Below, piece by piece: positions 26,627-37,662 of a stretch of 64,000 nucleotides of DNA. Position numbers and translations under genes: made by a program. Source of the DNA: JAAYZX01 sp040770645 (lineage in GTDB: Bacteria > Actinomycetota > Thermoleophilia > RBG-16-64-13). Under the pieces are notes generated by a model, which was not told where the DNA came from, did not search any database, and saw only the letters and a list, made by a program, of their open reading frames with translations. Position 1 is the first letter of the stretch. Each line of letters begins with the position of its first letter. The DNA is taken from assembly GCA_040770645.1 (NCBI GenBank), contig JAXGIS010000002.1, positions 186,001 through 250,000 on the forward strand. The letters are read 5' to 3'.

Positions 26627-27457
26627 TCAAGCGCTGATCACAGCTCCGCTGAGCGCATCGGGGCAGGGGCAAAGTAGTTCCGTCTCGAGCCGAGGTATGA
26701 GCCGAAAGAGCATGGCGCGCAACCGGTCGATACCCGCGGCGAACTCCGCCAATACCTCAGCCACCGTAACCGGCGCTATATTGGGATCATCAATCAAGCC
26801 GGCGTCGAAGTCGGTGACGAGCGCTATGGTCGCATAGCAGAGCTGCAGCTCACGTGCCAAGTGGGCTTCCGGGAAAGCAGTCATGTTCACCACATCCCAG
26901 CCTGCGGCGCTGAACCACCGGCTCTCGGCTTTGGTTGAGAAGCGCGGACCCTGGATGATCACCACCGTGCCCCCGTCGTGCACAGTGAACCCCAACTCCC
27001 GACACGTCTCCACTACCCCCGCGCGCAGCCTCGGGCAGAAGGGCTCTGCCCCCGACACGTGGACCACCTGGGGACCTTCATAGAAGGTGTCGTTACGGCC
27101 CCACGTCCGATCCACATACTGATCGCACACCACCAGATCCCCCCGACCCAACTCCTTCCGCAGACTGCCACAGGCGCACGGGGCCAAGATCTGTCTGACC
27201 CCCACCTCCTTCATGGCCCATAGGTTGGCGCGATAGTTGATCTTGTGAGGGGGGATGGTGTGCCTCCGCCCGTGCCTGGGGAGAAATGCCACAGAACGAC
27301 CCCCGATCTCCCCCACAAAGAGAACATCACTGGGGTCACCATACGGCGTCTGCACAGTGACTTCCCTCACCGACTCCATGAGTGAGTAGAAACCGGAGCC
27401 GCCAAACACCCCTATCTCAGCGCGCGCTTCCCCTGAGTCTCCTTGCGCCTGTGTCAC
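26627..27457 (-). CDS. mtnP: S-methyl-5'-thioadenosine phosphorylase family protein
   Basis: This family of purine nucleoside phosphorylases cleaves methylthioadenosine (or methylthioinosine) for methionine salvage. The 276-residue protein has GVFGGSGFYSL, FLPRHGRRHTIPPHKINYRAN (phosphate and ribose pocket), GTVVIIQGPRFSTKAES and DVVNMTAFPEA. The later motif is TDFDAG rather than the TDYDCW often seen in strict MTA phosphorylases, so the preferred base could differ. The GTG start overlaps the upstream stop (GTGA), indicating coupling to the DUF1844-like gene. Confidence 0.85.
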   Translation of the reverse strand: MTQAQGDSGEARAEIGVFGGSGFYSLMESVREVTVQTPYGDPSDVLFVGEIGGRSVAFLPRHGRRHTIPPHKINYRANLWAMKEVGVRQILAPCACGSLRKELGRGDLVVCDQYVDRTWGRNDTFYEGPQVVHVSGAEPFCPRLRAGVVETCRELGFTVHDGGTVVIIQGPRFSTKAESRWFSAAGWDVVNMTAFPEAHLARELQLCYATIALVTDFDAGLIDDPNIAPVTVAEVLAEFAAGIDRLRAMLFRLIPRLETELLCPCPDALSGAVISA

Positions 27458-27882
27458 GGTTGGGCCTCCCCACCCTCGGTTTCGGAGGCATTCTGCTCCC
27501 GGCTGTTGGACTCCGGGACATCCTGCCCAACGGCCTGGGAAGTGACGTCGGGCCTATTTAGCTCGGCAACAAAGGCCAGTTGCATTTGGGACAGCACTTC
27601 GCGGTACGCATCAGCCTCCTCATCGATGCCCGCCGCCACCAGAGCTTCCGAGAGCACACGGAAGCACTCAATGGCCAGATGCGCCTGGCCCAAATCGCGC
27701 AACTCCTTGTCAGCCTCGCCCATCCCCAGCCGCTGTACGGCCAACGTGGAGAGAGAGGCCAGCATCCTGCGCACATGTTCGGCCACGGACGTCTGTTTGA
27801 GCTCGCGCTCCAACTCGGACAACAACTCCGCGGTCAGCTTCGCCCGCTCCGCCTCACCGTTCCGCACTTCGTCAGGCTCCAT
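27454..27882 (-). CDS. DUF1844-like small helical protein
   Basis: The 142-residue protein is largely alpha-helical. The stretch VQRLGMGEADKELRDLGQAH followed by LAIECFRVLSEALVAAG matches the DUF1844 pattern of a helix-loop-helix with repeated Asp/Leu and a final leucine-rich helix (YREVLSQMQLAFVAEL). The C-terminal 30 residues are acidic and probably disordered. The role of DUF1844 is unknown. It overlaps mtnP by four bases and is divergent from the sigma factor gene. Confidence 0.6.
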   Translation of the reverse strand: MEPDEVRNGEAERAKLTAELLSELERELKQTSVAEHVRRMLASLSTLAVQRLGMGEADKELRDLGQAHLAIECFRVLSEALVAAGIDEEADAYREVLSQMQLAFVAELNRPDVTSQAVGQDVPESNSREQNASETEGGEAQP

Positions 27883-27994
27883 ACCTCGTCCCTCCTTTGC
27901 ATTGTTGTGCCATTTTGCGCCTCACCGGGGTCAGATCAGCAGGTTACCAAACCCACTGCTAGAATGACCGCCTGTACCCCCGCGCTGGAGGCAA

Positions 27995-28654
27995 GTGGCC
28001 GTCAGTCCGCTCGAACTCAACAGTGAAATGGACCTCGTGACGCGTGCCCGTCAAGGTGATGAGACCGCGCTGACTGAACTGTACCGTCTCCACGAGCGCA
28101 AGGCATACAACGTTGCCGTGCGCATGCTGGGCAACCCCTGGGACGCGGCAGACGCCACGCAAGAAGCCTTTATCAAAGCATTCGGCGCGCTGGATCAGTT
28201 CCGGGGAGAAGCCCGCTTCAGTACCTGGCTGCACCGGATCGTGGTGAACGTTGTACGCGACCACCTGCGTCGACGTCAGACCAATCCCATGGAAGCTGAG
28301 GAGCTCGACAGGTTGACCGGCCTAGACTCGTCTGAGCCCAGAGGGCATCTGGTGGGAGGCCGCGAGAGCATTATCGATCCTGTGACCGATGGTCTCTCGG
28401 CTCCGCTGCTCGAAGCCCTGCAGTCACTCGACGAGCGTTTCCGTTTGGCCGTGGTCCTCTGCGACTTGCTCGGCTTCGACTACGCCGAAGCCGCCCGCAT
28501 CCTGGAAGTGCAGGAAGGGACAATCAAGTCGCGCATCTTTCGCGCCCGGGCCGATCTGGCTTCGTATCTACGCCGTGCGGGCTACTCCCCTACTATCAAA
28601 CCTGGAGGAACCGGCACCAGTCCAGAGTCGTCATACCAGCAATCCACAGATTGA
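27995..28654 (+). CDS. ECF-type RNA polymerase sigma factor (sigma-70 family)
   Basis: The 219-residue protein contains region 2 (DLVTRARQGDETALTELYRL; DAADATQEAFIKAFGAL; FSTWLHRIVVNVVRDHLRR) and region 4 (LLEALQSLDERFRLAVVL; GFDYAEAARILEVQEGTIKS with the helix-turn-helix), joined by a longer than usual linker. It is a group IV (ECF) sigma. The GTG at 27995 follows a GGAGG three bases away; the ATG at 28025 is an alternative. The next gene encodes an anti-sigma factor and starts four bases after the stop. A TAGAAT at 27960-27965 may be a -10 box. Confidence 0.92.
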   Translation: MAVSPLELNSEMDLVTRARQGDETALTELYRLHERKAYNVAVRMLGNPWDAADATQEAFIKAFGALDQFRGEARFSTWLHRIVVNVVRDHLRRRQTNPMEAEELDRLTGLDSSEPRGHLVGGRESIIDPVTDGLSAPLLEALQSLDERFRLAVVLCDLLGFDYAEAARILEVQEGTIKSRIFRARADLASYLRRAGYSPTIKPGGTGTSPESSYQQSTD

Positions 28655-28657
28655 GTA

Positions 28658-29881
28658 GTGATGGGCATGGAACATAACACCTCTTCGTCCGAATTCGGCA
28701 ATACCGGGCCCAAACCCCTGGGGCACATTGACGAGTGGGCGGATCTGGCCCTCGACTACATCGAAGGCCGCTTGGATGCCCATCAGTTCTCTCTCGTGGA
28801 GCACCACATATCCTCGTGCGCTCCCTGCCGCGAACGCTTGGAGGAACAGCGTTGGATAGCGGGGTGGGCCGCCTCCGTCCGGCCGGCAGAGCCGCCTGCT
28901 GATATGGAGTCGCGCATCATGGCCGCTCTACACCCGCACACCGAGCGACCATCCTGGCTTGCCTCCGCCGATACCACCTACAGTGACGCCTTGGTGCCGG
29001 TATCACCCGCGGCGCGCACCGCCGGCCCCGAAAACGCGGCTCACCATGCGGGCACCCGCGAACGTCGCCGGGCCGCGCGCGAAGCCCCCGCACCATCCTG
29101 GGGCGAGCGTTTGCGGTCTCTCTTCCAACCCCGCAACCTGGCCATAGCCGGTGCAATCATCGCTGTGGTGATGGTGGGCACAGTAACGTTCCGCTCCCAA
29201 CAGACAGCCGTGGAGAGCATTGCGGGCGCCCGACAGGCCACCAGTACCGCCGCGGCCGTGACCCAAGTTCCCGCCTCGGGCGACCAAGAACAGGCACCAA
29301 GCCCTTCCGAGGCCCCCGTTGCCCCTACTCCGTCCAGCACAGGCGTGCAGCCCACAACCACTGCCGCCGGCATCAGCCTCACAACAACCACCAACGGCTA
29401 CACGCTGACGTCGGCCGGAGTCACCAAAACCTCTCCCGCAACCACCGGCCAAACGACCGACGGCACCCTGACCTCAGAGCCGATGGTGTCATCGAGCATC
29501 ACCGGAGCCCCGGAGCCGCTGTGGGTGGCGTTTTCGCGCGGCGATACCTCACCGGAAGTGACCGCCGCCGGGTTCCAGGAGATCACGGGTCTGTCCCCGC
29601 TACCTCAGGATCACTGGATGGGCGGGCCCACTTTCGCCGTGGTGGCTTCAGTGCACGAGGTGGCAGCCCTGCTCGATAGCCTACATCAGCATGGATTCCG
29701 GGCCGAAGCCTCGAAACAGCCGATCGATGTTTTGGGCAATGCCGTCAACCTGATCTTGGCCGGATTCACCAGTTACCCGGTCATCTCCTTGTCCGCGGGG
29801 GCGATACGCACCTCCCACGTCAGCTACGCCACGCTGCCGCCCCGAGATCAGGCACTCTTGGTGTTCTTCACCTCACGGTAG
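28658..29881 (+). CDS. Membrane anti-sigma factor with zinc-binding (ZAS) domain
   Basis: The 407-residue protein has an N-terminal zf-HC2/ZAS domain with HHISSCAPC (H-x3-C-x2-C) near residues 47-55, a central basic region, one membrane helix (NLAIAGAIIAVVMVGTVTF, about 165-183), a long Ser/Thr/Pro/Ala-rich external stalk and a C-terminal globular domain (from about SPEVTAAGFQEIT). This layout fits an anti-sigma factor that holds the adjacent ECF sigma at the membrane and senses an external signal. The start is GTG 28658 or ATG 28661; coupling to the sigma stop is likely. The nature of the signal is unknown. Confidence 0.85.
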   Translation: MMGMEHNTSSSEFGNTGPKPLGHIDEWADLALDYIEGRLDAHQFSLVEHHISSCAPCRERLEEQRWIAGWAASVRPAEPPADMESRIMAALHPHTERPSWLASADTTYSDALVPVSPAARTAGPENAAHHAGTRERRRAAREAPAPSWGERLRSLFQPRNLAIAGAIIAVVMVGTVTFRSQQTAVESIAGARQATSTAAAVTQVPASGDQEQAPSPSEAPVAPTPSSTGVQPTTTAAGISLTTTTNGYTLTSAGVTKTSPATTGQTTDGTLTSEPMVSSSITGAPEPLWVAFSRGDTSPEVTAAGFQEITGLSPLPQDHWMGGPTFAVVASVHEVAALLDSLHQHGFRAEASKQPIDVLGNAVNLILAGFTSYPVISLSAGAIRTSHVSYATLPPRDQALLVFFTSR

Positions 29882-30003
29882 CGAACTGTGGGCCCCGCGC
29901 CACAGCCATACGACAGGGCCGTCGCGCCCGGGAGTGAAAGTTGGGCGGGAGGACGGGAGCATGAATAGACCGCCCGGCCGCCATGGTGTAAGATAAGCGG
30001 CCG

Positions 30004-30077
30004 CGGGGCGTGGCGCAGCCTGGCAGCGCGCATCGTTCGGGACGATGAGGTCCCGGGTTCAAATCCCGGCGCCCCGA
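30004..30077 (+). tRNA. tRNA-Pro(CGG)
   Basis: Cloverleaf with acceptor CGGGGCG/CGCCCCG, D arm GCGCAGCCTGGCAGCGC, anticodon stem CATCG/CGATG with loop TTCGGGA (CGG), and T loop GTTCAAATC. Followed by CC but no full CCA. Stands alone, convergent with addA. Confidence 0.94.
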
Positions 30078-30081
30078 CCTC

Positions 30082-33000
30082 TCATTTCTCCTGCCCGTCC
30101 ACACCTCCGCACAGCGGGCGCTGAGGACACGCTGCGCAGCCCTCACCATTGGCCGGGAACTCTCCCGCCTTCAACCGGCGCACCATGACTGCAGGTTCCT
30201 CCGTAAGCGCAGGCACGTCCGCCGATGTGAACCTGGTGGTGAAAGGTTCCTCGGGTCTCTCCAGGAACAGGAAGGTCACGTCCACAGTGGCAGCGCCGGC
30301 TCTCAACACGGCCAGAGCGTACAACGATCTCTGGAGTAGATAAGGTGCCACCGCCTCGCGGACTCCGCCGGCGCCCAATCTGTTGGTTTTGTAATCGACG
30401 ATGTGCCATCCCGGAGCAGTGGGGATCACCAGATCCATGACCCCATTGAGAAGCACGCCCTCCAGAGCAAAAGAGAACGTCAACTCCCGACGGGCGTGGC
30501 GCAGATCCGACCGCGCGACGGGAGACCGCCAGAACGCCGAGGCGAGTTCGAGACAGGACCGCCTGCCCTCTTCATTGAGCGTGAAGCCAAGATCGGTGCA
30601 AGCGACGTCAAACAGCTCTTCGAGCACGGGCGCCGCGGGGAGACCGGCGCCGAGGGGGCTCAATTCCAACATCCTGTGCACCACGAGCCCGCGTTCGATC
30701 CCACTGCCGTCCTGCGCGTCGGCGCGGTCTGCCGGATCGGGCAGCCCGGCGCCCGCCGCGCTTGTCTCTTCCACCGGCATGTGCAGCACACGTTCCAGAT
30801 AGAAACGGCGCGGGCAGCGACGGTACAGGGAGAGCGCTGAGAAACTCAACGAGTTGAGGCGAGGGCCAAGACGGGGACCTTGGGGGAACTCGGGGGGAGT
30901 CATGCTCTGCGACCGCGCAGGAAGACCATCCATGGAAACCGAGAGGGGAAGCGCGCCCGCTTCACGCAAGTGGGCGGCAGCTTCGTTCCACGGGACCATC
31001 CATACCTGCAAATCAAGCCCGGGCACCGGGCGCCCGGAGGTGTTGCCCTCTCCAGACCCAGAGCCGACCGGTTCAGCAGTGCCTTCCTGAACATCCTCAA
31101 GCCCCATACCTATGGCGGCCATGAACCAAGAAAGAGGCCGCTCGGCCCAACGTTGGGGCCTGGCGCAGCCGACCAGAATCAATCGTTCTCTGGCTCGGGT
31201 GGCCGCCACATAGCAGATACGGGCCTCCTCGGCCCTGTCGCGGCGCTTCTGCTCCTCTCTCAATTCTTCATACGGACCCAAGCACATGCGACCGTCCAGA
31301 TCCCGAAACTCACCAGGTAGTGACACCCGCAGAGCCGCCCTCCCATCCGGGGTGAGAGTGAGAGACGAGCTCTCACCCGCCGGGAGTTCGCCCAGACCGG
31401 CCACAATCACGACGGGGAACTCCAGGCCCTTGGCTTGATGGACCGACATGACCCGGACCACATCTTCGTCCTCCGCGAGCACGTTGGCTTCGCCCTCTCG
31501 GTCATCGAGCTCACCTCTCCGCTCAATGTAGTCAAGGAAAGCTGCCAACTCCGGCCCCTCCACTTCTTCAAAATCATCCGCGAGGCGCATGAGTTTCCTC
31601 GCATTGGCCAGCCTTCTGCGTCCTCCGGGGGCACCCAGCAGCAGAAGATCGAGATCCAACGCCTGCATGGCGTCTTCGATGAGAATTGAAAGCCCTGGAT
31701 GGAGGGCGCGGAGGCGCAAAGCCGTCACGGCCTCTACCAGCCGCTGAACCCGCAAGGCATCTGCCTCTTCCAGCGTATTGCCGGGAAGGTCCGCGAGGGC
31801 ATCCCAGAGGGACGCCAATCTGCCTTTGCGTCGTTGCCGGCCCAACCGCAGAAGCCCATCATCACTCAGTGCCACCATGGGTGATCTGAGCACGGTTGCC
31901 AGCGCCAAGTCAGAGTGGGGTTCCACCAAGAGGCGAAGAAGAGCGGTCAGATCAGATACCTCATCTTGCCTGAAGTATCCACGCCCGCCTATCAGATACG
32001 CGTCTATGCCTCGCCGCTCGAGGGCCGCCAGATAGTCCCGGGCGTGCGTAGTCTTGCGTAGTAGGATCGCCACGTCGCGCGCCCGCCAGCCCTCCTGGGT
32101 TACCAAGCGATGAACCCGGTCGGCCACAAGTCCCGCCTCAGCCCCCAGCAAAGCGGCCGCCTCCACCTTGGCCGGGCCTTCACTGCCTTCCGATGGAGTT
32201 GCTTCTATACCCACGGCATGCAGTTCTGCCGCCGGCCCCACAGTGCCGATGCGGCACTGAGGCCTCCCGTCCCGAGCGGCCGCCAGAGGCTCGAACTCCT
32301 CCCCGAAGAACGCATCTGAACTGAACAGGTGATTCACCACCTCCACCAGAGCGGGCGCCGAGCGAAAACTGACAGACAGCGGCACATATCGCGCCGCCCC
32401 GCTGCTTGCCGTCCACGGAGCCGACAGGCTTTGCGGACGATGCCCGTCCGCCCAGAGCCTCTCCCGCCTGGACCTGAACACCTCGCAATCTGCATATCGG
32501 AAACCGTAGATACTCTGATGGTAGTCACCCACGGTCGTCAGAGAGGCAGGTGCCAAGGCATCGAACACACCGCACTGCAACTCGTTGGTGTCTTGGAACT
32601 CGTCAACCAGAAGATGAACGAGCTGACCGGCACCACCATGCGCTTTCACCAAAGCCAGAGCCTCGATCTCGAGATCTGAGAAGTCGAGCACATTCCGCGC
32701 CGCCTTGAGTTGAGCGTACTCGGCTCCGAGCCCTCGCAGGAATATATTGGCCATTCGCGCCACGCCCACCAGGTATTGCTCCCCCAGCAACCGACACAGA
32801 TCCACCAACGCCGCCTTGGTCTCTCCGAAGAGGGCCTTGGCCTTCTCCCCACTCATGTGAGGAACCAGTTCGGCCGCCTTCTGAATCACTGAAGGCTCAG
32901 GGCGGCATACCGAGAGCCACTCGCGACAGGTCAGCGCCTTGCGGTAGTTGTTTCTCGACGTCGGGTTGGGAAGACCATGGGCGGACACCTCCTCATCGAG

Positions 33001-33583
33001 GCGGTCGAGCGCCGAACGAAGGCGCGATACCGCTTCCGCCGCGTCGTGCGGGTTGGGAAAGCTGAGCACGGGGTTGCGGTGCCCGGCCGCCCGCAGACCC
33101 CGAAAGGCATCCAGCGCTACCGTGCGCAGCAGACCCGCGTACCTCGCCAGTGTCTCCAGATCTTCCGCCGGCGAATCGGCGATGAGTCGGGACCACGCCC
33201 GCTCTAGGGCGTCGTCGAGCAGGATGGCCGCTTCACTTTCATCTAGAACCCGAAAATCGGTCTGAAGCCCGTGAGCCAGCCCCTCCGAGCGTATGATGCG
33301 CGCGCAGAGACTGTGAATGGTACCGATGGGCGCTTGGTCCAGCTCGGCGGCCAGATCCAGTCTCCCCAGGATGATGAGCCGGGAACGGATACGTGCGCGC
33401 AACTCCCCGGCGGCTTTGCGGGTGAAGGTGACCGCCCCCACCTCTCGTGGCGAACACCCGCGCTCCAATACGAGACGGAGGTATCTCTCCACCAAGACCG
33501 ACGTTTTGCCGCTTCCCGCCCCTGCGGAGACGAAGACCAGTGGTTCCGGTGGCCTCCACTGCGCGCAACTGCTGCGGTGTCAT
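30082..33583 (-). CDS. addA: AddA-type helicase-nuclease subunit; one frameshift near the N-terminus
   Basis: AddA is the UvrD-like helicase and nuclease of the AddAB complex that resects double-strand breaks for RecA. The start is ATG 33581-33583 (MTPQQLRAVEAT). The frame shifts near 33540, and the following codons give the Walker A SAGAGSGKTSVLVERY. The remaining 1137 residues contain TFTRKAAGELRARI (Ia), VDEFQDTNELQ (II), SVHQAKGLEFPVVIV (V), YVAATRARERLILVG (VI) and a C-terminal PD-(D/E)xK nuclease (GVMDLVI...HIVDYKTNRLG). It follows addB closely. RecB is an alternative name for such proteins, but the addB-like partner supports AddA. Confidence 0.9.
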
Positions 33584-33590
33584 ACGGATC

Positions 33591-36460
33591 TCAGCCACCA
33601 CCGTCCCCCGGCGCATACGGCAGATCGGGCCCATCTGACAGTAACGCGGGCAGACGACGCCGGGAGGAAGCCCGTAACGACCTCCGCGCATGCCCTCCAC
33701 AGCGGCGGCCGCCGCGTGTCGACAGTCTTCCAGCAGCGAGTCGCGTCCCTCGTAATCGATGGAGCGCCACGGGGACCGCGCCCCCACGAGAGGCTGTCCC
33801 GCTTCGGTGACAAAACCCGATGCCTTCCCTGCTCCCAAGACCAAGTATCCGCCCGCCACTATCTCGCGCTGCGGATGGAGCTGCTGGAGCGCCAGCATGT
33901 ACAGCGGCACCTGCAGGCTGCCGGAAGCGGCCCAGTCTCGCTGTGGCACGAACTTACCGGTCTTGTAGTCGATCACAGCAAAGAGACCCTGTTCCGCGTC
34001 CAAGTCGAGGCGGTCGATACGACCCCGTACGATCACGCCCTCGCCCAAATCCACCCCCGCCGCTGGGAGTGCGTACTCCGTCAACACCGTGGCGTATTCC
34101 GCACCCTGTCCCGCCTCCCGGCGAAGATGATCGCGCACAAGGTAGCCCGCGTGCGCCGACAGCAAAGCCGCCCGCCCCTCGTCAGTGCCTTCCTCAGATG
34201 CTTCTCGTGCCAGTATCTCTTCGGCCACATCCTCGGCTTCCTTCACCGTGTTGGGACTGAGAGGGAGAAGCTTCAGACTACCCAATGCGGGGTAAAGCGC
34301 AGCCAGAACTGAGTGCACGAGCGACCCGAGTTCCAGTGAATCACCAGGCTCACCGGGTATTTCCACCCCCACCATCTTCTCCAAGAACCAAAGAACGGGG
34401 CAACGTGCGTATGTCTCGATTTCGCCGGCGCTGAAGCTGTTCTTGGCCGCAAGCCACGCCACATTCTCCGAATCGCGGAGGCTGATCTCCAGCCTGCCTG
34501 CCCCCTCCCTAACGCGCAACCACGAGACCGCATCCACTCCCTGCGGCAAGATCCCAGAAGCGGCGCACGACCGGGCAAACTCGCGCGGGCTGGGCGCCAA
34601 TGACGGCTCCCAGACAACATCGGCCAGCGTGCGTGTCCGCCAGGGAGTGAGCTCAGGGAAAGCCTCCAGCTTCTCCTCCAGGAACGGGGAGGCGGAAAGC
34701 GGCCCGCCGTCGTCGTCGGCCATCCGCTGCGACAGATAGACCATCCGCGAAGCAGCCGACACAGCCGTGTGAAACAAGAAGGCATCCTGGCCTTCGACCG
34801 CTTCGTCGACAAGACGAACGCCGGCGCAACGGTTGCAGTCCCGACGCAGCCTCGCCGACAGCAGACCACGTGCCCCCTCGGCCTCCGGGAACTCCTGGTC
34901 GACCAAACCCAGCACGAAGGCTACTTCCGGCCGCCGCAGGCGCATTCGTGTTGCACTTACCAGGGACAATGCGTCCACCGGATCGACGGCTGCCCTGAGC
35001 CGTGTCTCGGCCAAGAAGTCGAGAAGTGCCCCGGCGCTGAGCCCCGACAGCGCACCTTGGCGTCCGGGCTCACCCAGTTCGTGCGCACCCATGAGCAGTC
35101 CCCAGTCACCCATGGCTTGCATGGCCCCACACACCGCTTCTGCCGCACGCACGTCCCAAGCCTCAACTTGCACGGATTCCGGGGCACCCGTCACCCACAG
35201 CCGACGCAACTGGCGCGTAGCCTCACTCACCGCCCCTGGAACCAAGCGGGACCCGCTTCCCGTACCACTAACACACGCGTGGAGGTCAATCTCCTCCGGC
35301 ATCGCAGCACGTTTGCCCGTGAGTTCCTCCCTCAACCCACGCAGCAGAGCGTGGCCCAATCTGGTCTCCCCCAACCTCACGGGTGCATCAAGCGCGAGCG
35401 GCACTCCGTACCGTGCACAGACCCCCAGGGCCATTCGCCGCCAAGGCCCTACCCTACGAGCCACGAACATCACTCGGCTCGGTGACAGCCCTTCTCTCAT
35501 GAGCTGCACCACTTCGGCCACGGCCGTTTCCAACTCCCCACGCCGTCCAGATGACTTCAGTAACCGGTATTCAACTCCGGCCGTTGCCGACGCCTCGCCC
35601 GCGACCTCAGCTTGCGACCGCGGGACGTGGACAGCCCCGCCGTCAAGCCACCTGCCAACCTCGGCGCCCATGAACTCCGTGGCATACGATCCATCCCACC
35701 CTGATTCCACTACCACAGGCACGGAGCGAGCCACGGCTTGAAGAAACCTTTGCTGCGCCGGAGTGAAGGTTAGGAAACCGCAGCAGGCAAGCGGGCGGTT
35801 CCACTGCCGCCCATCAATATCTCCGGAGTCCCACAGGCCAACGCCCACCGGACGAGCTACGTGACCCCCACCACCCCCATATTGCAGTGCGGCTAAGCGG
35901 ACCCGCCTCGATCGGCTCTCGACACCAGTCTCGCGACACAGGCGACCGTAGCCGGAGACGATGAGCGACAGTTCGCCGGCCAATGTACGGGCCGTCTCCC
36001 ACCTGGTCCCCGCAGCCCAGGCGGCGAGAGCATCACGGATCTGATGATCGTCGAGACCCGACTCCTCAAACTCCTCCATGAGATCTACGAGGGCGGGCAA
36101 CGGGCGCTGCAGCCTACCCAGCACCGACCCTTCACGGCCCCACAAGGGCAAACCGGCTTCGTAGACGAATGCTTCACGTACCAACGGCGGTACCCATTGC
36201 GCCTGTGACCCAAGGCAGGCAGTCACCACATCATCCACTGTGCCCACCGTCGGCCCGCCCAGGATCACACCCTCCTCCTCAGCCAGGCGACGCGTGAGAT
36301 CCAGAGCCTCTCCCCTAGACGGCACCACCACGAACGGATCCCTGCCCTGTGCACGCTGCATCCGACGCCAAGCCAGCACCAGCTCCAGCGCATCCACACC
36401 ATTGAAGCCGGTCAGGAGCACGACCCCGGGCCCATCGTGCGCAGTCAGAGCATTCAACAT
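33591..36460 (-). CDS. addB: AddB-type nuclease/helicase-like subunit with an iron-sulphur cluster; one frameshift at the C-terminus
   Basis: AddB is the second nuclease subunit of AddAB. I place the start at ATG 36458-36460 (MLNALTAHDGPG), eight bases after GGAG; a TTG six codons upstream is less likely. The protein is about 955 residues, has a degenerate helicase fold, and ends with a PD-(D/E)xK nuclease: GRIDRLDLDAEQGLFAVIDY with KTGK. The four cysteines of the 4Fe-4S nuclease type are visible: YARCPVLWFL, then C-P-R-Y-C and five residues later GPIC. After ICR the frame shifts by one base and ends YAPGDGGG-stop at 33591, eight bases before addA. No Walker A is seen, as in Gram-positive AddB that lost ATPase motifs. 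Confidence 0.85.
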
Positions 36461-36636
36461 GAAAGGCTTCTCCGCCAATATCTAGAGTAGAGCCACAATT
36501 TCGCCATCTTTCCCAACTCGGAGCCCATCAACCGGCCCACCCACCATCCCACTCAGCCATTGTATCTGGATGACGGGACGCATCCGGAAGAAGATCGAAG
36601 CAACACCCGTCCGCGATTCTGCGCTACCCTACAACC

Positions 36637-37662
36637 ATGGCCAAAAGCGACGAGAAGACTCTTCGTCAACTATCGCTGCTGTCCCTACTCCTGGACGCCC
36701 GGCGCCCGGTGAGCGCGCACGAGGTGCGGGAATCGGTCGAAGGGTATGCGTGTTTGACCGACCAAGCCTTCAAGAAGCGTTTCTTCGACGACCGCGAAGA
36801 CCTGAAGGCCATTGGTTTGGTGGTACAACGCATGCGCGACCCCCGCCTGGGTGAATCCGAGGCCTACTACATCTCCGGGGGGGATTACCGGTTGCCCGAT
36901 GTCCACCTCACAGCTGACGAGTACACCGCTTTGGTTTGGGCGCTGCTCCTGCTCGAGGAACGGTTCCCGTACGAGACACCCCTCCGTTTGGCGCTCGCCG
37001 CCCTGGGTGAGGCCCAAGGTCATGCGTTCCCCGTGGGTCGGCCTCCATTTGCCGGACGAATCCTGACCGCCGGCTCCGTGGAGGATTCACCCCAGACACG
37101 CGAGCGCTTACAACGGCTGGAGCAGGACTTGGCCGCCTGCAAGTCCATCCGTTTTGCCTATGAGACTGCGCATTCGCCGGATCCCACCACCAGAACCGTG
37201 GACCCATACGGCCTTTTCGTCATCGACGGCCACTGGTACGTGGTGGGTCGAGATCACGACCGGCAGGCTGTGCGCATGTTCCGCGTGGACCGGATGCGGG
37301 GCTCCATCTCGCACCTGACGAGGCGACCACGGGACTTCACGGTCCCGGCGGACTGGGACCCAGAGCAATATCGAGCACGGCCGCCGTGGCTACTGGGAGA
37401 GACGAAAGGGACCGCCCGCATCGCCGTGGATCCTTGCCTGGCCTGGTGGGTGAGTCAGACATACGTGCAGCACGTCGCGAGTGAAGACGAATCCACCTCC
37501 GAGCACGTGTTCAGCGTGCCTTTCACGGACCCCGATCCGCTTCTGGCCTGGGTGGTCACCTGGCGGCGGCACGTGCGCCTTCTGGGGCCGCCTGACCTCA
37601 TCGCGCGGCTGCGGGCGGGCATAGAAGCGGCGGTGCGCAAACATGAAGGGCGGCAACCATGA
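36637..37662 (+). CDS. pafB: WYL-domain transcriptional regulator, PafB-like
   Basis: The 341-residue protein has an N-terminal winged-helix region (LSLLSLLLDARRPVSAHEVR, about 10-75) and a WYL domain (about 180-240, with TRTVDPYGLFVIDGHWYVVG and FRVDRMRG), followed by a WCX-like C-terminal part. In mycobacteria PafB and PafC form a heterodimer that activates DNA-damage genes independently of LexA. The gene pair overlaps (ATGA) with the pafC-like gene. It is divergent from addB-addA, a repair operon. Assignment to PafB rather than another WYL family rests on the tandem arrangement. Confidence 0.8.
   Translation: MAKSDEKTLRQLSLLSLLLDARRPVSAHEVRESVEGYACLTDQAFKKRFFDDREDLKAIGLVVQRMRDPRLGESEAYYISGGDYRLPDVHLTADEYTALVWALLLLEERFPYETPLRLALAALGEAQGHAFPVGRPPFAGRILTAGSVEDSPQTRERLQRLEQDLAACKSIRFAYETAHSPDPTTRTVDPYGLFVIDGHWYVVGRDHDRQAVRMFRVDRMRGSISHLTRRPRDFTVPADWDPEQYRARPPWLLGETKGTARIAVDPCLAWWVSQTYVQHVASEDESTSEHVFSVPFTDPDPLLAWVVTWRRHVRLLGPPDLIARLRAGIEAAVRKHEGRQP

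Noticed and set aside
33239..33590. addB-addA as a true in-frame fusion protein
   Set aside because: The merged frame loses the AddA Walker A; shifting by one base restores both a natural AddB stop at 33591 and SAGAGSGKT of AddA.
36461..36636. PafBC-type (RecA-NDp) promoter motif between addB and pafB
   Set aside because: A TTGTGGCTC stretch is present before addB, but the spacing and the downstream TAnnnT element do not fit.
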